Shown piece after piece: positions 45,665 to 57,494 of a stretch of 64,000 nucleotides of DNA. Where the stretch lies: positions 186,001 to 250,000 of the forward strand of contig CM074144.1 in NCBI GenBank assembly GCA_037178625.1. The letters are read 5' to 3'. The position numbers were made by a program, and so were the translations under genes. The DNA comes from Skeletonema tropicum (Eukaryota > Bacillariophyta > Thalassiosirophyceae > Thalassiosirales > Thalassiosiraceae). Within the stretch, counting starts at the first letter, position 1, and every line of letters begins with the position of its first letter. A model generated the notes under the pieces. That model had not been told where the DNA came from. It ran no database searches and was given only the letters and a program-made list of their open reading frames with translations.

Positions 45665-45905
45665 AGAGAGTGACTACTCTATTCTCTCTCTCTCTCTAGA
45701 TATAACTCTTCGTGAGAGAAGGCATTGAGTGCCTTCTTCAAGTCGATTAAATCTAGGCCACGGATTTACGGGCGTGTCGGCTCGCCCTCTCATAGCAGGG
45801 TGTGGGAAGAGGTCGCACAAGTGAGTTTTGATCATTTTGAGGGTATGTTTTGTCATGTTACGGGTATTTTGATCTAGTTTATACCCGATTATCATAGTTG
45901 TCGGG
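45665..45905. repeat. Inner inverted repeat, right copy
   Basis: Inverse partner of 44321-44560; begins after a CT-rich run (CTCTCTCTCTCTAG). Confidence 0.8.
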
Positions 45906-46169
45906 CCCACGTGGGAGCCGCCAAAAAGAAGTGCCCTCTAATTATATATAAATTATGCAAAATATATAAATGCACGATAGCTTGCTGGCGATAGACGGCG
46001 GCAGCAATTAGCAGGGGCGGGGGGCTAATATGTAATTAATAACAGTGAGACTCCCGGAGGCATTACATTCATAGCTACGAGTGTCGGATAGTTAGCTAGA
46101 TGAGCGCCATGGTGGAGGTGTCATTTTTCGTGGTCAAAAAATTTTAGCGATCAAGCGACCGCGGCGCCT

Positions 46170-46447
46170 TAACTATACGTTGATGTCATATTATGCGAGT
46201 TTTTACTTTGTAGCAAGACAGCTAGAGAGTTATGTTAAACCTCTCGGCAAACAATTCGAGCTAGAGAGTTAAACCTCTCATCAAACAAGATGTTCCAAAA
46301 CTGTCTCAAGCAACCGCAAGGTTTTGCCGTCTCCTTCTCACGAGTTCGTCAAGAGCCATGAACATCAACACTGTCGGTCATAAGTACTTATAATGAGTTA
46401 GTACTTCAGTGCGCCTTCTCAAGCGTTTTCAGCAGATACACAGAATA
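46170..46447 (+). repeat. Spacer direct repeat, copy 2
   Basis: Longer relative of 44865-45085, with an internal duplication of GCTAGAGAGTTA...AACCTCTC. Its last part overlaps the start of the right arm of the 3-kb inverted duplication. Confidence 0.8.
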
Positions 46448-49440
46448 GTCGATTGGTGCCATTCCTCTTGAATTTTTACAGCATCAAGCATAGACTAAGA
46501 CCTGCCAGTGCCAGTACTTGGACTTAGATACATCGTCATCATCATCATCATCATAATCATCCATCTTTCCTGGAGCAGCAGCAGCAGCAGCAAAAGCGTC
46601 TCATCATGAACCACATCGCAGTCACAGTCACAGACAAAGAGAAAATGAATCAAGGTCAAGGACAGCCATACTATCCATACACAGATGATTACGCTTCAGA
46701 ACTGGATGGGCTTGACCTTGACATTGAAGATGATTGTTCCACATTATCCATGTTGTCCTTCGACTTCGACGAGGACATGACCGAAGAGAAGAAGAAGAAT
46801 GTGCCTATCATCATCACATCTGAAGAGAATCACTGCGGTTAGTCCAACTCCAACTAACGATGGTGTTGCCAGGACAACCAAGAGAAAGTCAACGAAACTC
46901 CATGGCGACTTCAACTTCAAGCAGACGATCGATAACAACAATCGTAAGGATCTGGAGCTCTTGACAAGGGGAGATGTGGCGTATGTGGCGTATCCGAAAA
47001 TAGATGAAGATGAAGATGAAGGAGGTCAGTCTCACACCAGCTGTCGTTTTCGACGAGGCACTGTTGAATCTATCGAACAGGATCGACGATCACTTACCTA
47101 CGGAGTTTCATTTGACGACGGCCAATACTTGGAGGGCATTGATAAGTCCTTGGTGATGCCTGAACATCGTTATCTTCACAAGAATCTCAAGAAGGTAAGT
47201 GCAGTCATCAAGTCAACTTACAACAGTATTGTTTTTTGCCTTCATTAATGCTAACACTCAAACACACCAATTCATTTCCATTGTCCACAGAGACTAGAAC
47301 TGAATCAAAGAGTAGTTGCCGCATGGTGGAACAATGCGAATGACACTTTATCGCCCCCAGATGGGTGGTATCCAGGCGTAATCAAAGCTTGTGAAGAGCT
47401 AAAAGAGGGTGGAAAGTATGGCCCGGATCGTTACTATGATATTAAATTTGATGACGGTGACAAATTGGATGACATCGAAGACATCTTTGTTTTCCCGGAG
47501 AGCGAGTATGAACTTTTGAGTAGAGACAATAATTCTAGGTGGAAAGGAGTGAGAAATGTACTTGACAAGGATTCGTCTGATCGCTGGGCTGAAACTGTGG
47601 GGTACTGGGAGGTGAAAGTGAAATACAAGGGAGGATGGAAATGAGCAATACCAATACCAATATTTTTCCTTCTTAGGCGACGCTCTTAGATACTAGTGAC
47701 GACCACGTTGTAAGTTTCAAAGGCAGTCGGCATCAAAAGAACGGACCTCAATCTTCCAGAGGAATGGGTCATCGATTCAGAAGCGGAAGTCTGTGCCTGT
47801 TCGTTATCATGGTTGTTCTATCAGCGATGATACAAGCGTCGTAGCCATGGAAGAGAATGCAGGACAATTTGCTCCTGACTACTTTACAGAGACAGAGACC
47901 ATGAACGTAAAGAGAAGGAGAGTGTCTCAGTGCTCATATGATGAAGCCTCGCATACGTCGACTGATCGAAAAGAGCGAAGTATTCAGGTGGTCGAATACG
48001 TACAGCCAGCAAAACCAAGGATGGAGCAGACTGGTCAGGACGCAAAACAGTAATGATGCTGATGCTATCATCAAGAGAGGACAACAGGTTTACGCAGTAT
48101 TGGGAGAGGAGGGTACGCCGCCCAAGTGTACAAATCGAGTGGTTGCCAGGGCGCGTCTGGGACGTCAAAGTGAAGCAAGATTCATCCGATGGTCCACTGA
48201 AGACGTACGAGTACGATGTTAGTGAGTTCAAAACACATTGCTCTTTATTTGTCAATGAAACCTTTCTTTCCTAATCCTAATCTGTCTTCAAACTCGTTTA
48301 GTCTTTGAAAATAACCAAGTCAGAACATGGTCCTTGATGAGATATGGGTAATGAGAAAGGAAGATTATGTTGCCTCAAACTCAACATCATCTGATTTAGA
48401 CACGCTTCATTGGACGTCTCCTGAAACTAAGACAGCAGTCTCAAGAATGTAGTGTCGAAAGCATGGATATGGATGGACAAACCGAGGGAAACGCTGCTGC
48501 TACAAAGGCTACAAAAACTACAAAGACCCAAGTGCAAATCATTGAGAAACCTTCGTCCTTCGAGAAAAAGATAGATAATATTTTCCTACAAGCTTGTGCT
48601 ATTGCGAATAATGGTAATGGCTGTGACGTGAAGCAGAAGCGGAGATCGAGTTTAGCACAAGCGCTAGCACAAGTGCAAGCAAAAGGGCTTGGGCATGCTC
48701 TTGCTACGCCAATCCACGCTCATACTCATAAGGACACCACTCAAGAACAAGCAACAGTTCAAGAACAAATCGATTCGAAAGCTTTGCCTTTCGAGGAAAA
48801 GATGGATAATCTTTTCCTAGATGCTCGTGCAATTTTGAATGATGATAATGGCGACAAGCAGAAGCAGAGGTCCTTCGAGAAAAAGATAGATCAACTCTTC
48901 CTAGAAGCCTGTGCAATTGTGAATGATGACGTGAAGCAGAAGCAGAGAAGGAGTCTAGCGCAAGTACAAGCACAAGTACTACAAGCAAATGGGCTTGGGC
49001 ATGCTCTTGCGGCACCGTTGCCAGTCCATGGTGCTCATAAGGACACCACTCACATAACCAGAGTTCCACAAAAACCGGATAAGGGAGTGATGCAGCTTTC
49101 AATTTGGGAAGGGAAATCTCATCACGTTCAATCGAATCTGATGACACACTACGCGTGGTAGTGGTAGACGTTTTAGGGGTATATATGTACACAGTGGAGT
49201 GTATTTGCGAAGTCAAGTAGTCAATCGAATATATATTTATTTAGTAAGCAATAGCAATAGAAATTGAGTCAAAAGATTGTGTAGGGGTTGCATTGACATT
49301 GATTCAGTTTTTCATGATTATGATAGATGATAATCACCTGGTTTCATTCTGTCAGTCAAACATGAAGATTATACCACTGTCAAGTTTGTTAGTAAACTTT
49401 TATTGGTATGTTGTATGTTTCTTCTCTTATATTGTACAAT
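46422..49440 (+). repeat. Right arm of 3-kb inverted duplication
   Basis: Inverted copy of 41195-44125. Compared with the left arm it carries most of the disabling indels. Short CAT and CAG microsatellites at about 46538-46595 interrupt its promoter-side end. Confidence 0.9.
46606..49161 (+). pseudogene. Tudor-like repeat protein, decayed copy
   Basis: The same gene as 41466-43962 on the opposite strand. The first exon breaks early at about 46800-46840 (the frames 'EEKKKNVP...' and 'SSHLKRITAVSPTPT' do not join). Exon 2 is shifted at about 47630 (AAGGGAGGATGG in place of the intact copy's AAAAAGAATG) and again near 47700-47790 and 48125. Exon 3 is shifted at about 48330 (ATGGTCC against AGGCC). 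The last 232 codons (48463-49161), with the 'FEKKIDN' repeats, remain open. Relaxed selection after the inverted duplication is the simplest reading. Transcripts could still form double-stranded RNA with the intact gene. Confidence 0.8.
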
Positions 49441-49514
49441 CCATTCATTACCCCATTTCCACTTGTCATCCTCAATCCCCACAACACCACGCATCTCTAC
49501 ATCATTCCACCCTT

Positions 49515-51155
49515 TCAATGGTATCCCTCAGCATGGATAAAGTGTCCTCCCTTCCTAAACCTATAAAGGTATCTAAACGCAATCTTCTCAATAGGTGTCG
49601 CATCCACACCCAAATCCTTCATCGTAAACACCTTCCCCGCCTGCTTCTGCGCTGCATACTTCTCCGCAGTCATCTCCGGCAAGTAATCCTCCGTCATCAA
49701 ATCCACCATATCCGGAGTGAGCAACGGATTCCCCTCATACTGAAGCACATTGGCACCATACTTGACAACCTCGGCAGGTACATCCGACAATGTCGGTTCC
49801 TGCTCGGTAATATCATAAACAAACTTGGCCAACTCGGCATAGGACATATCCTGTGGACCAAAGCAATCCACACGACGCCCCTCAAACATTTCGGGATCAT
49901 CCACAATACGATTAATCGTTCGGGCAACATCATCGACATACACCGGTTGAGTCAATGCATGCCCCCCATCCACAAGAGGTATCACCGGAAAACGTTCTGC
50001 CATCTTGGCATACATATTGAGTAACTTATCCTCATGTCCAAACATTTGCGTCGGACGAACAATCGTCGCCCACGGATAGGCACTTAGGACCTCCTTCTCC
50101 CCCTCGGCCTTACTTCGTGCCCATTCACTTGCCGATTCATCATTCGCCGCAGCACTACTGACATGAATTAAATTATCCACCTGCATCTCGGTACACAATT
50201 CGGCAATCATCTTGGGCACCTCCACATTGGCCTCCCAAACACTCGTGGAAATACCATACTTTAAGAATGGAAATTTCTCCGTATTTTCCAACGCCTTGGT
50301 ATCATAATACTTGCCAATTAAATTAATCACAATGTCGGCATCGGCAATAATGTCAGCCATGGATTGTTTGTCGCGGGAGGAGTAGTAGGAGAATTTGGCA
50401 CGGCCGAGTTCGTAGTGGGGGCGGAGGTGACGGTAGGCGAATTCGTCGCCGCGGGTTCCGATGTAGGTGAGTGTGCCGTTGGATCCTATGTTGTTGGATA
50501 ATAATTAATGATGGTGAATATAACGTAAACATGTAGTGGTGAGCATGATAATTAATAGCAAATAGAAGTAATAACATGAATCATCAATTGCCCCCGATAT
50601 CAATTCATCCATCAATAAAATATTCACGGGGATAAAAAAGCCTCATTCAAGCCGCAGAATTATCTTCAATCGGTTACATCTCACATAAATAATATACATG
50701 AAAAGCAACATCAGACGGTAATTCCATAAATGCATTAATCACTAGCTTTCCCCCTTCTTTATTGTTCATGTCAATTATATATAAGTAATGTATAGTTTTA
50801 GGGCAATGACTGATGATGATGTGTTCCCCCCCTTCCAATTGGCGGCCATCAATTATTCATAAACTTCATTTCAACTCCCCGCAATAAATAACACAAATCC
50901 ACAATAATAATGAATTGTATTCACATATATATAATTCAACTCACCAAGTCCACTGCTAACATACCGTCCCAAAAATCCCGTAGCACCAAACAGGGCAACC
51001 TTCACACCAGCATCGGAGGCACGGCCACCACGTCCTGTTTCATTGGGACGACGTTCGGTGATGCGGGGGAGATCGGTGGAGAAGGATGCGGCGGTGCACC
51101 GTGAGAGGGTGAGGGGTGTGGTGGTGCGTTTGAGGGCTAATGTGCGTAGGGCCAT
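49515..51155 (-). CDS. NDUFA9: NDUFA9-like complex I subunit, 2 exons
   Basis: Exon 1 is 51155-50945 and exon 2 50485-49515, joined across a 459-bp intron (GTGAG donor, TAG acceptor) into 393 residues. The N-terminus is Arg/Ser/Thr-rich without acids, as in a mitochondrial presequence. 'KVALFGATGFLGRYV' (about residue 52) is the Rossmann NAD(P)-binding motif. 'DADIVINLIGKYYDT', 'IHVSSAAAN', 'IVRPTQMFGHED' and 'PVYVDDVARTI' follow the atypical SDR pattern of the 39-kDa subunit of respiratory complex I. That subunit binds NADPH and stabilises the junction of the peripheral arm. Length fits the family. Confidence 0.9.
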
Positions 51156-52396
51156 GGTTGTTAAGTAAGTAAGTGTGACGTCCCCTGCCTCTTGCTTTGA
51201 TAGCGGCCGTAGCGAGGCGTTGTGGCCTTGGCGTGCGCGTTGGTTGAATAATTGAAGATGGCGGAGGATGACAATAAGTAAGGTATGATCAAGTCTTGCT
51301 TAGTCCAGGTTGCCTTATTATCTTATGCCGTTATCGTCACGTTGAGACGATTACTAATATTATTACAGCGTTCATTCGGCACCGATAGGACAAAAATCTC
51401 GTCATATCGTATCATATCCTGTTTTCCCTGCATTGGCAGGAGGAAATCCCTGAATGAACTAGCCACCGGGGTGATAAATAATTTGGCTGGCCTGAGATTT
51501 TTAAGTAGGGGGAGGGTAAATCAATGCGTCAGCGAGCTAGCAAAATCGACTCGTAATTATTGAGGGGGAATAAAGTTTTGGGCTACATAGGCTGGCTGGA
51601 AAAGCAAGGGGGGACATACAGGATGGGTTGTGTTCACCCTAAATAGGATCTTCAGACACCTGTCTGAGTCACTTGGAGGACTCAGCACATGCAGAGTCCC
51701 TCTGAAGAGGACTCCCATGTGTGACAGAAGACCCTATGTAGTATGTAGGCAGGATAGGTGGGTTGTGTTATTGTACAAGTTGAATCGCTCGAACTAGATT
51801 ATTCCCCGGGGGGATTAGAGATTTGAGGACTTATCACCCTGTATCAGCTCTACATAGTAATTATCTCTACAGACAGTGTAGTGAATGAGGGGGGATAACA
51901 TTTTTGGCTAGGCTGAGATTTGTTCGAGCGATTCAACTCGGTGTGTAATTCAAAGGATAGATAGCTCAGCTCGCAATCTCTACGCTACAGAAGCTTGGGT
52001 ATCATCACGAATGGTGAAGGGGTAGTAAATGCAAGAAGGGTCGTATTCGGATGCATTATGAGCTTAGTAAGGAAGCACTGCACAGTTTAGAGTTCTACAC
52101 TCTGAAAGTCGAACCAGTACTCTCACACGTCAGAGTTTCAGTTTGATTACTTCAAGCAAGAGTGATGCACATTATGTAAATACCTGATGAGATTGAATCT
52201 TTAACATGAAAATATCAATCGCACAAGTTTTATCTGCACACTGTTTTAGTATACTCTTTAGCAGGAGTAAAACTTGTCGATACACAACCGTATCTACCAT
52301 TACCATTGTACGTAGTTTACACGCATAAACAGAAGACAATTAGAGTCAGAAAATGTCATTTACTACTTCACAAATTACCGATTCCAAACATTAACA
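51156..52396. other. Intergenic with small hairpin repeats
   Basis: No gene is supported. Contains a foldable block at about 51640-51745 (GGACTC/GAGTCC and CACATG/CATGTG pairings within inverted flanks) and a 161-bp MITE-like element at 51778-51938. Confidence 0.6.
51778..51938. mobile_element. 161-bp MITE-like element with 17-bp perfect TIRs
   Basis: AGTTGAATCGCTCGAAC at 51778-51794 is repeated inverted at 51922-51938. The interior is non-coding with runs such as CCCCGGGGGG. No clear target-site duplication. Confidence 0.65.
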
Positions 52397-53839
52397 TCAG
52401 CTCATTGCACCCATTATCTGGCTGTCAAAGACGCAAGTGTCGCCACATACAGTGTACCACTGCCCGCTTTCATCTTTGGCTCGGAACAAATAATTGTGGC
52501 CAAATCCCAGCGCTAGTCTAGCCTTGGCAATAATGCCACTAAACGTTGACGCTGGGTTACCAATGAACACATTGCTCATGACACCCAAAGTGATGTCTCC
52601 ACCTATCCAACCGTCTTTGTGAGTGACCACTCTTAGCACCTTGGAAATATCTGGATCAGCTTTCAGTCTTTCTAATACGGAAGGGTCTTGGCCGTCGCTA
52701 ATCAAGACGATTGGATGTCGAAGCATCCCGAGCGGTTCCAAGATAGATTTGATGTAGTCGGGTTCCATGTTCAAAGCGCCAGTACTGTCACATCCGGATC
52801 TCCTGTTCATTCTTGCCATCGCCATTAAACCTGGATGCCCTTCCAGGTAACGTTGATGAATCACAGAATAGAGGGTATCGTTGTAATGCTTCCCGAAGAC
52901 GGCACCAAGGTCTGAACACATATCTTGAACTGGACTGCCCCCTATCATTTCACCTTCGCCATGGTTGTAATGACGAAATAGTGTTTGAAGATAGCGTGCT
53001 TGATGCCCAATATAATCTCCCAATGGCAAATTTGAATTATACATGAACAAATCTTTCGTGGGAACATCAAACACATTGTAGCCCTTCACTTCATCTCTAC
53101 TACGAAAGATCTTGACACAGAACGCCTCCTCGAACTGTGCTTCCCAGCCATCACCCTGTACAGACATCCACATCTCGGTAATCACTTTGAATACCCAGGT
53201 GTCGCGTCTGAGGATGATGCCCAGACTGATATCATTGTCTCGAGCGATCTGTAAGGCATGTAGGAATTCTATCATGTTGTTGCCTGTCCTGCCGTACGCT
53301 GAATTGCCGCTAATGAGCAGAAGGTCATTGGAGTTCGCCCCAGGGCAAGTGCTGTCCTGATTATTGATGTGGCTTAGAAGAGCGAGATCATGCGGGGTAC
53401 CTATCTTCGTCTTCCGGCCGCAAATGGAGACGGGCTCCATGTCTTGGAATTGAAACTGCTCTGCAGTGGCGAGTTTACGGCTCTCATGCTGAAATGAATG
53501 GTAAGGAGAGAGTTAGAGTTAATTATTAACATCTATTACAAAAATAATGCCCTATCGACCTACCATCTCCTTCAGCGCAGCATGCTGCTCTACACTCATA
53601 CGAAACCAGATGTCCTCGGTCTCATCTAAATGTTTCAAGGTTGCAGCATTCCGACTCTTTTTCATACCCCTAAGCCTGCTCAAGCGCTTAAGTTCGTCGT
53701 TTCGTCGTATACGTGCAAGTGATACTTTTTCAGAGGAAGATGTGTCCTTCGTACTAGTGCCCGAGAAGCTGATATGAGATATTACTACAAGAGATAGAAT
53801 AGTAGCAAATGCCACCATTTTCCTGGCAGCGAATTTCAT
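52397..53839 (-). CDS. Glycosyltransferase-like type II membrane protein, 2 exons
   Basis: Exon 1 is 53839-53564 and exon 2 53488-52397, with a 75-bp intron (GTAGGT donor, CAG acceptor), giving 455 residues. A hydrophobic segment near the N-terminus ('MVAFATILSLVVISHI') follows a short basic stretch, as in Golgi type II enzymes. The lumenal part has 'GNSAYGRTGNNMIEFLHAL', similar to the 'GR.GN' nucleotide-sugar motif of fucosyltransferase-like families, and 'PIVLISDGQDPSVLERL' plus 'SNVFIGNPASTFSG' near the C-terminus. The acceptor is unknown. The GR.GN motif and topology support a glycosyltransferase; the precise family is uncertain. Confidence 0.65.
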
Positions 53840-54092
53840 GATGGAAGTATTTATTATTCTTTTCCTTTTTGTTCAGCAAAGCAAAAGACGAAGACAAGTG
53901 TATTCGACATGAGTAGCGCTGTATGTTGTATTGGCAGTGGCAGTGATTCTCGCTCAAGGTCAGGGGTCAGGGAACACAGGTCATGGAGAGGCTTTTAGTA
54001 TTTTACATAGTTGTGATGTACGGGGCTACTTAACAACATTTTACATTACTTCGCTTCGTGAATAACATGGGATGACCCTGGGTCACTGACTA

Positions 54093-54378
54093 TTATGGCG
54101 GCAGCAAAAGCACACCGAATCTTCCGCCCGAACTTTTTGCAAAAAAAAAGAACAGCTCTCCAACTTTTTCAAATTCTAGAAGCAAAAAACCATGGTAAAA
54201 AACATCATAAAATAGGCACATAATCGGCCACAGCTTGTTCCATAGGTAAGACGAGACCATATCAAGACAAGCGCCGTAACCGCGCAAGAATTCTGGATAT
54301 GACAGATGCTTCTATTTTCTTCGTATCTCACGTATTTGCCCCTCTGCTGCATCTTTTGTGTTCCAGCGGCATACCATC
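54093..54378 (+). repeat. Left 286-bp TIR
   Basis: Inverted identical partner of 55093-55378. Identity is seen directly for most of the length, including a shared 64-codon chance ORF. Confidence 0.9.
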
Positions 54379-54381
54379 GCC

Positions 54382-54780
54382 ATGTCTCAACATTCGCCGC
54401 CGTTGGTGAACTCTCAGGGGTTACTTTCCCCCCTGTCCAACGTTTCCAATGTCATTATCAACAACATTGCTGTCGCCGGCCATAGGCATCAACAGCTCTT
54501 GTCTCCTGTCAAATTGGATTCGTTTGGGGAGAAACCAGCGAAATGGAAACCGTCTGATGGGTATGCTTCTTTCAAGCCCGTCAACACAAGCAGCAGGAAG
54601 GAGATGAAAAAGTCAGCCCCCCAAGCTCTTGATTGAGAAGGAACAGCTCGTCAATGATGCAAATGAGGTGATTCAGCTGGCCAACGACGACCTCAAGGAT
54701 TCCAACGCTCAGCTCATTCATCTTCATGACGCAGTCACTGAAGCTGTGAAAATATCGCGAAAGCAAAACAAAGAAGCTGC
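54382..54780 (+). pseudogene. Coiled-coil ORF fragment inside the TIR element
   Basis: From an ATG at 54382 a frame runs 'MSQHSPPLVNSQGLLSP' and 'KWKPSDGYASF' to a stop at 54636. The next frame (from about 54629) continues with 'EKEQLVNDANEVIQLANDDL' and 'LHDAVTEAVKISRKQNKEAA', a coiled coil. A one-base change joins them. Unknown function; probably the truncated end of a protein carried by the parent transposon. Confidence 0.45.
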
Positions 54781-54789
54781 TGGCCCCTG

Positions 54790-55080
54790 TGGGTCCTGGC
54801 GTTCTCTTTGGTATCTCATTTTTTGTCAACACTCTTCCGAACTCTCTCAGTTCCGACTCAACTTTTCTAACAAACCATGTGCTGACGGCACACTTCCTTG
54901 CGATGGCAGTAATGTTTGGCCGTTCTCCACCATCTTGGAGTGCCTCCTCGTACACGGAAGCGACTTCAACCTTCTTTGTGTAGCCAAGGGATGTACCTGA
55001 TACATATGCGCCGCCATTGCTATTGATTAAAAAGCCATGACTCCTGAATAGATCCTGTTGTGCTTTGCTGAGGCGCATAA
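54790..55080 (-). pseudogene. Transposase HTH fragment (no DDE domain)
   Basis: Within the minus-strand ORF 55165-54581 the part 'RLSKAQQDLFRSHGFLIN', 'EALQDGGERPNITAIARKC' and 'VSTWFVRKVESELREFG' reads as a paired-like helix-turn-helix DNA-binding domain of a Tc1/mariner-type transposase. After 'PKRTPGPTG' the frame runs into the antisense of the coiled-coil ORF, so the catalytic domain is missing. The fragment could still bind TIRs, but nothing shows it is expressed. Confidence 0.5.
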
Positions 55081-55092
55081 TTCGTGCTGATG

Positions 55093-55378
55093 GATGGTAT
55101 GCCGCTGGAACACAAAAGATGCAGCAGAGGGGCAAATACGTGAGATACGAAGAAAATAGAAGCATCTGTCATATCCAGAATTCTTGCGCGGTTACGGCGC
55201 TTGTCTTGATATGGTCTCGTCTTACCTATGGAACAAGCTGTGGCCGATTATGTGCCTATTTTATGATGTTTTTTACCATGGTTTTTTGCTTCTAGAATTT
55301 GAAAAAGTTGGAGAGCTGTTCTTTTTTTTTGCAAAAAGTTCGGGCGGAAGATTCGGTGTGCTTTTGCTGCCGCCATAA
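55093..55378 (-). repeat. Right 286-bp TIR
   Basis: Inverted partner of 54093-54378. Identity stops abruptly after GATGGTATGCCGC on the inner side. Confidence 0.9.
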
Positions 55379-55380
55379 TA

Positions 55381-56980
55381 CGCGGTATTGATTTGTCGGC
55401 GACACTCGGAGTCATTTTGAAGACCGGCTGCAACTTTGCTTAAACTCTGTGCAACCTTTTATTGAAAGACGAAAATGACCTTAGTTATGACTTTATAAAC
55501 TGGTTAAACTATCAGCCACGAGTGTAGTGTCATGATGTTTGTGTCCATCGCCACTCAGCTTGATTGATCTTTCAGAAAGTAAAGTAGGTTAAAGTATTCT
55601 GCTGCCTTGGTTGAAACAGAGTTCGAATCTTGGCTACCACTTGTAATGCTTGTTTCCGAGATGTCGTGATGCATGAACATGAAATTAGATTGAAATAAAA
55701 TGTTGCAAACTACGACGGAGACGGAGATATCTATTTCCTAAACCAATAAAATAATATGGCTCATCCAACGATCGAAGAGACAACACGGTCAACCAACCCC
55801 AATCTCTCACTCTCTTTAACCGATATCTCACATATCACCAATTCTCCCCAGGCTCTTGTATCTGCCGCACTGAATCCAAAGCCAAAGGCACCACACGTCG
55901 CTCTTCCGATCCATCTGCATTCAACCACAGGTTATCAACACTTGTGCAACAGCCGTCGGTGCCTCGTGATTTGGACAATGTCCTACACTTTCCAATGTGA
56001 CAAACCTACAAGGAGCACCATTACCACGAAGAGAAGCAAGTGTCACATGCATCCGTTTAACCACAGCTTCTGTGCACCAAGGATCTCCCCACCAAACAAC
56101 ACATCTACTGGAACTTGATGCAGTGCTTCATAAAATGATACTCCCGAAGCAGGTGCACTCTACTTTGATGAGTGACTCCAACGACCCCAATAATGTTAGT
56201 GAATGACTACATCGCTTAAGTATTAGGCAGGGGCAACTGTATCAGACATCACGCGTGCATGGCGGGCCGCCACGTAAGTCTATACTCATGACCCATACAA
56301 TCAAGCTACAGTCTAACTACAGAAATTGCCCGCGGGAGTGTCAGCTCATGGGGGCGGGCAAATATCGTGGACGGGCAATTACTGAAACGGCATTTGTTGG
56401 TGTCCGGGATTCTCGTGTCCGGATTTTTGAGCGGGCAAATACTGTGGACGGGCTATCCCAAGGCGGGCAACTTCTGTAGACACACTGTAACAGGGTCATC
56501 TATCTGGGACTGGGATTGAAACACGGATCAGGTACATCAATATAAAAAGAAGAAAGTGATTCCAATTTTCATGACCCACGCACTTCTAAGTATCTGGGGT
56601 CATTATTATTTGTCTCCCATTCAGTCCTCATTCTACTGACCCTGTCTTCGGCTACCTAAGTAAGTAGACCTCTTCTGCTTGGTCGGGTAGCAAGATGAGC
56701 TGTCTTAGTCTATATAAGTCTCTAGCGTTAGTGGGACTTCGCAATCTGCAATCCGCTGGGGTTTGGCTTTGGCAGAACTTTGTCTTGATGACATTGGAAG
56801 CTTTGAATGGGGGAACAAAATAGCATTCTAGAAACGGAAGCGGCAACTTGTCAGGCAATAGATCAACCCGTCATCATTCTTGGGTGTGAAGCCAATTGAT
56901 CCCCTACTCCTATATTTCAATCAGAAAGTTGCTCCCAGTACTAATAACTCTGAAGACCACATTGTCGATAGAGACAAGGA
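55381..56980. other. Intergenic; one doubtful ORF and a short GC-rich repeat
   Basis: The ORF 55756-56118 and its neighbour 55997-56206 may be one decayed gene ('NLQGAPLPRREASVTCIRL' is in the second frame) but no domain is recognised. Around 56330-56480 a unit like GCGGGCAAATACTGTGGACGG recurs three to four times with divergence. Confidence 0.4.
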
Positions 56981-56982
56981 TA

Positions 56983-57361
56983 AGTCTATGGTCAGCCTAG
57001 CCAGAAAACGGCGATTTGTCCGTTCTCAGCCGTTACGGGACTAACGGGCCATGTGAGGGTGTTAAAATGCTCCTCTCGGTGAGCTGCATTTGAATCCGTG
57101 AAGATCTATATAAGAAAAATAAAAAAATATTTTGTTAGCCCTACCCCTAGAAAAAACTAAGGGTTAACCCCCAAAATAGTCCCTCTTTCCAATTTCCCTG
57201 GGTCTTCAGGCTGGAATCATTTTTTGTTTTCACCACGATTCAAAACCTTTCTCTACGGATTTGAACTCCTCTCACTCTCAGCTTTCCGACACTATGTTGA
57301 CCATTTTCTGAGGTTGAGTACTCGCTGAGAAGAGACATCCTGGCTAGGGTGACCATAGACT
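56983..57361. mobile_element. 379-bp MITE with TA target duplication
   Basis: 22-bp TIRs (AGTCTATGGTCAGCCTAGCC at the left, one mismatch to the right end 57340-57361), flanked by TA at 56981-56982 and 57362-57363. The interior is non-coding with CG-rich and AT-rich blocks. The ends differ from those of the element at 54093, so it is a separate family. Confidence 0.75.
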
Positions 57362-57494
57362 TAGCCACAAATAAAATCAATGCCAATTAGATTTTAGATT
57401 ACAATCCGCGCTGAATTGTCGAAAAATATTGAAAAATGGGAAAATAATTGCTACGTAGGAACTAGTACACCTCGTACAGAGATAGATAATAACC

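Larger units (their letters stand above)
54093..55378. mobile_element. 1.29-kb TA-flanked element with 286-bp TIRs
   Basis: Terminal inverted repeats 54093-54378 and 55093-55378 appear identical, including a run of nine A/T, and begin TTATGGCGGCAGC. Both ends abut TA (54091-54092, 55379-55380), the target duplication typical of Tc1/mariner-class transposons. The central 714 bp carries the DNA-binding part of a transposase-like protein and an opposing coiled-coil fragment; no DDE/D catalytic region. It is therefore a non-autonomous derivative, recent by TIR identity. Confidence 0.8.

Noticed and set aside
55590..55670. tRNA-like T-loop (GTTCGAATC).
   Set aside because: No matching acceptor, D or anticodon stems could be drawn, and the T-stem pairs poorly.
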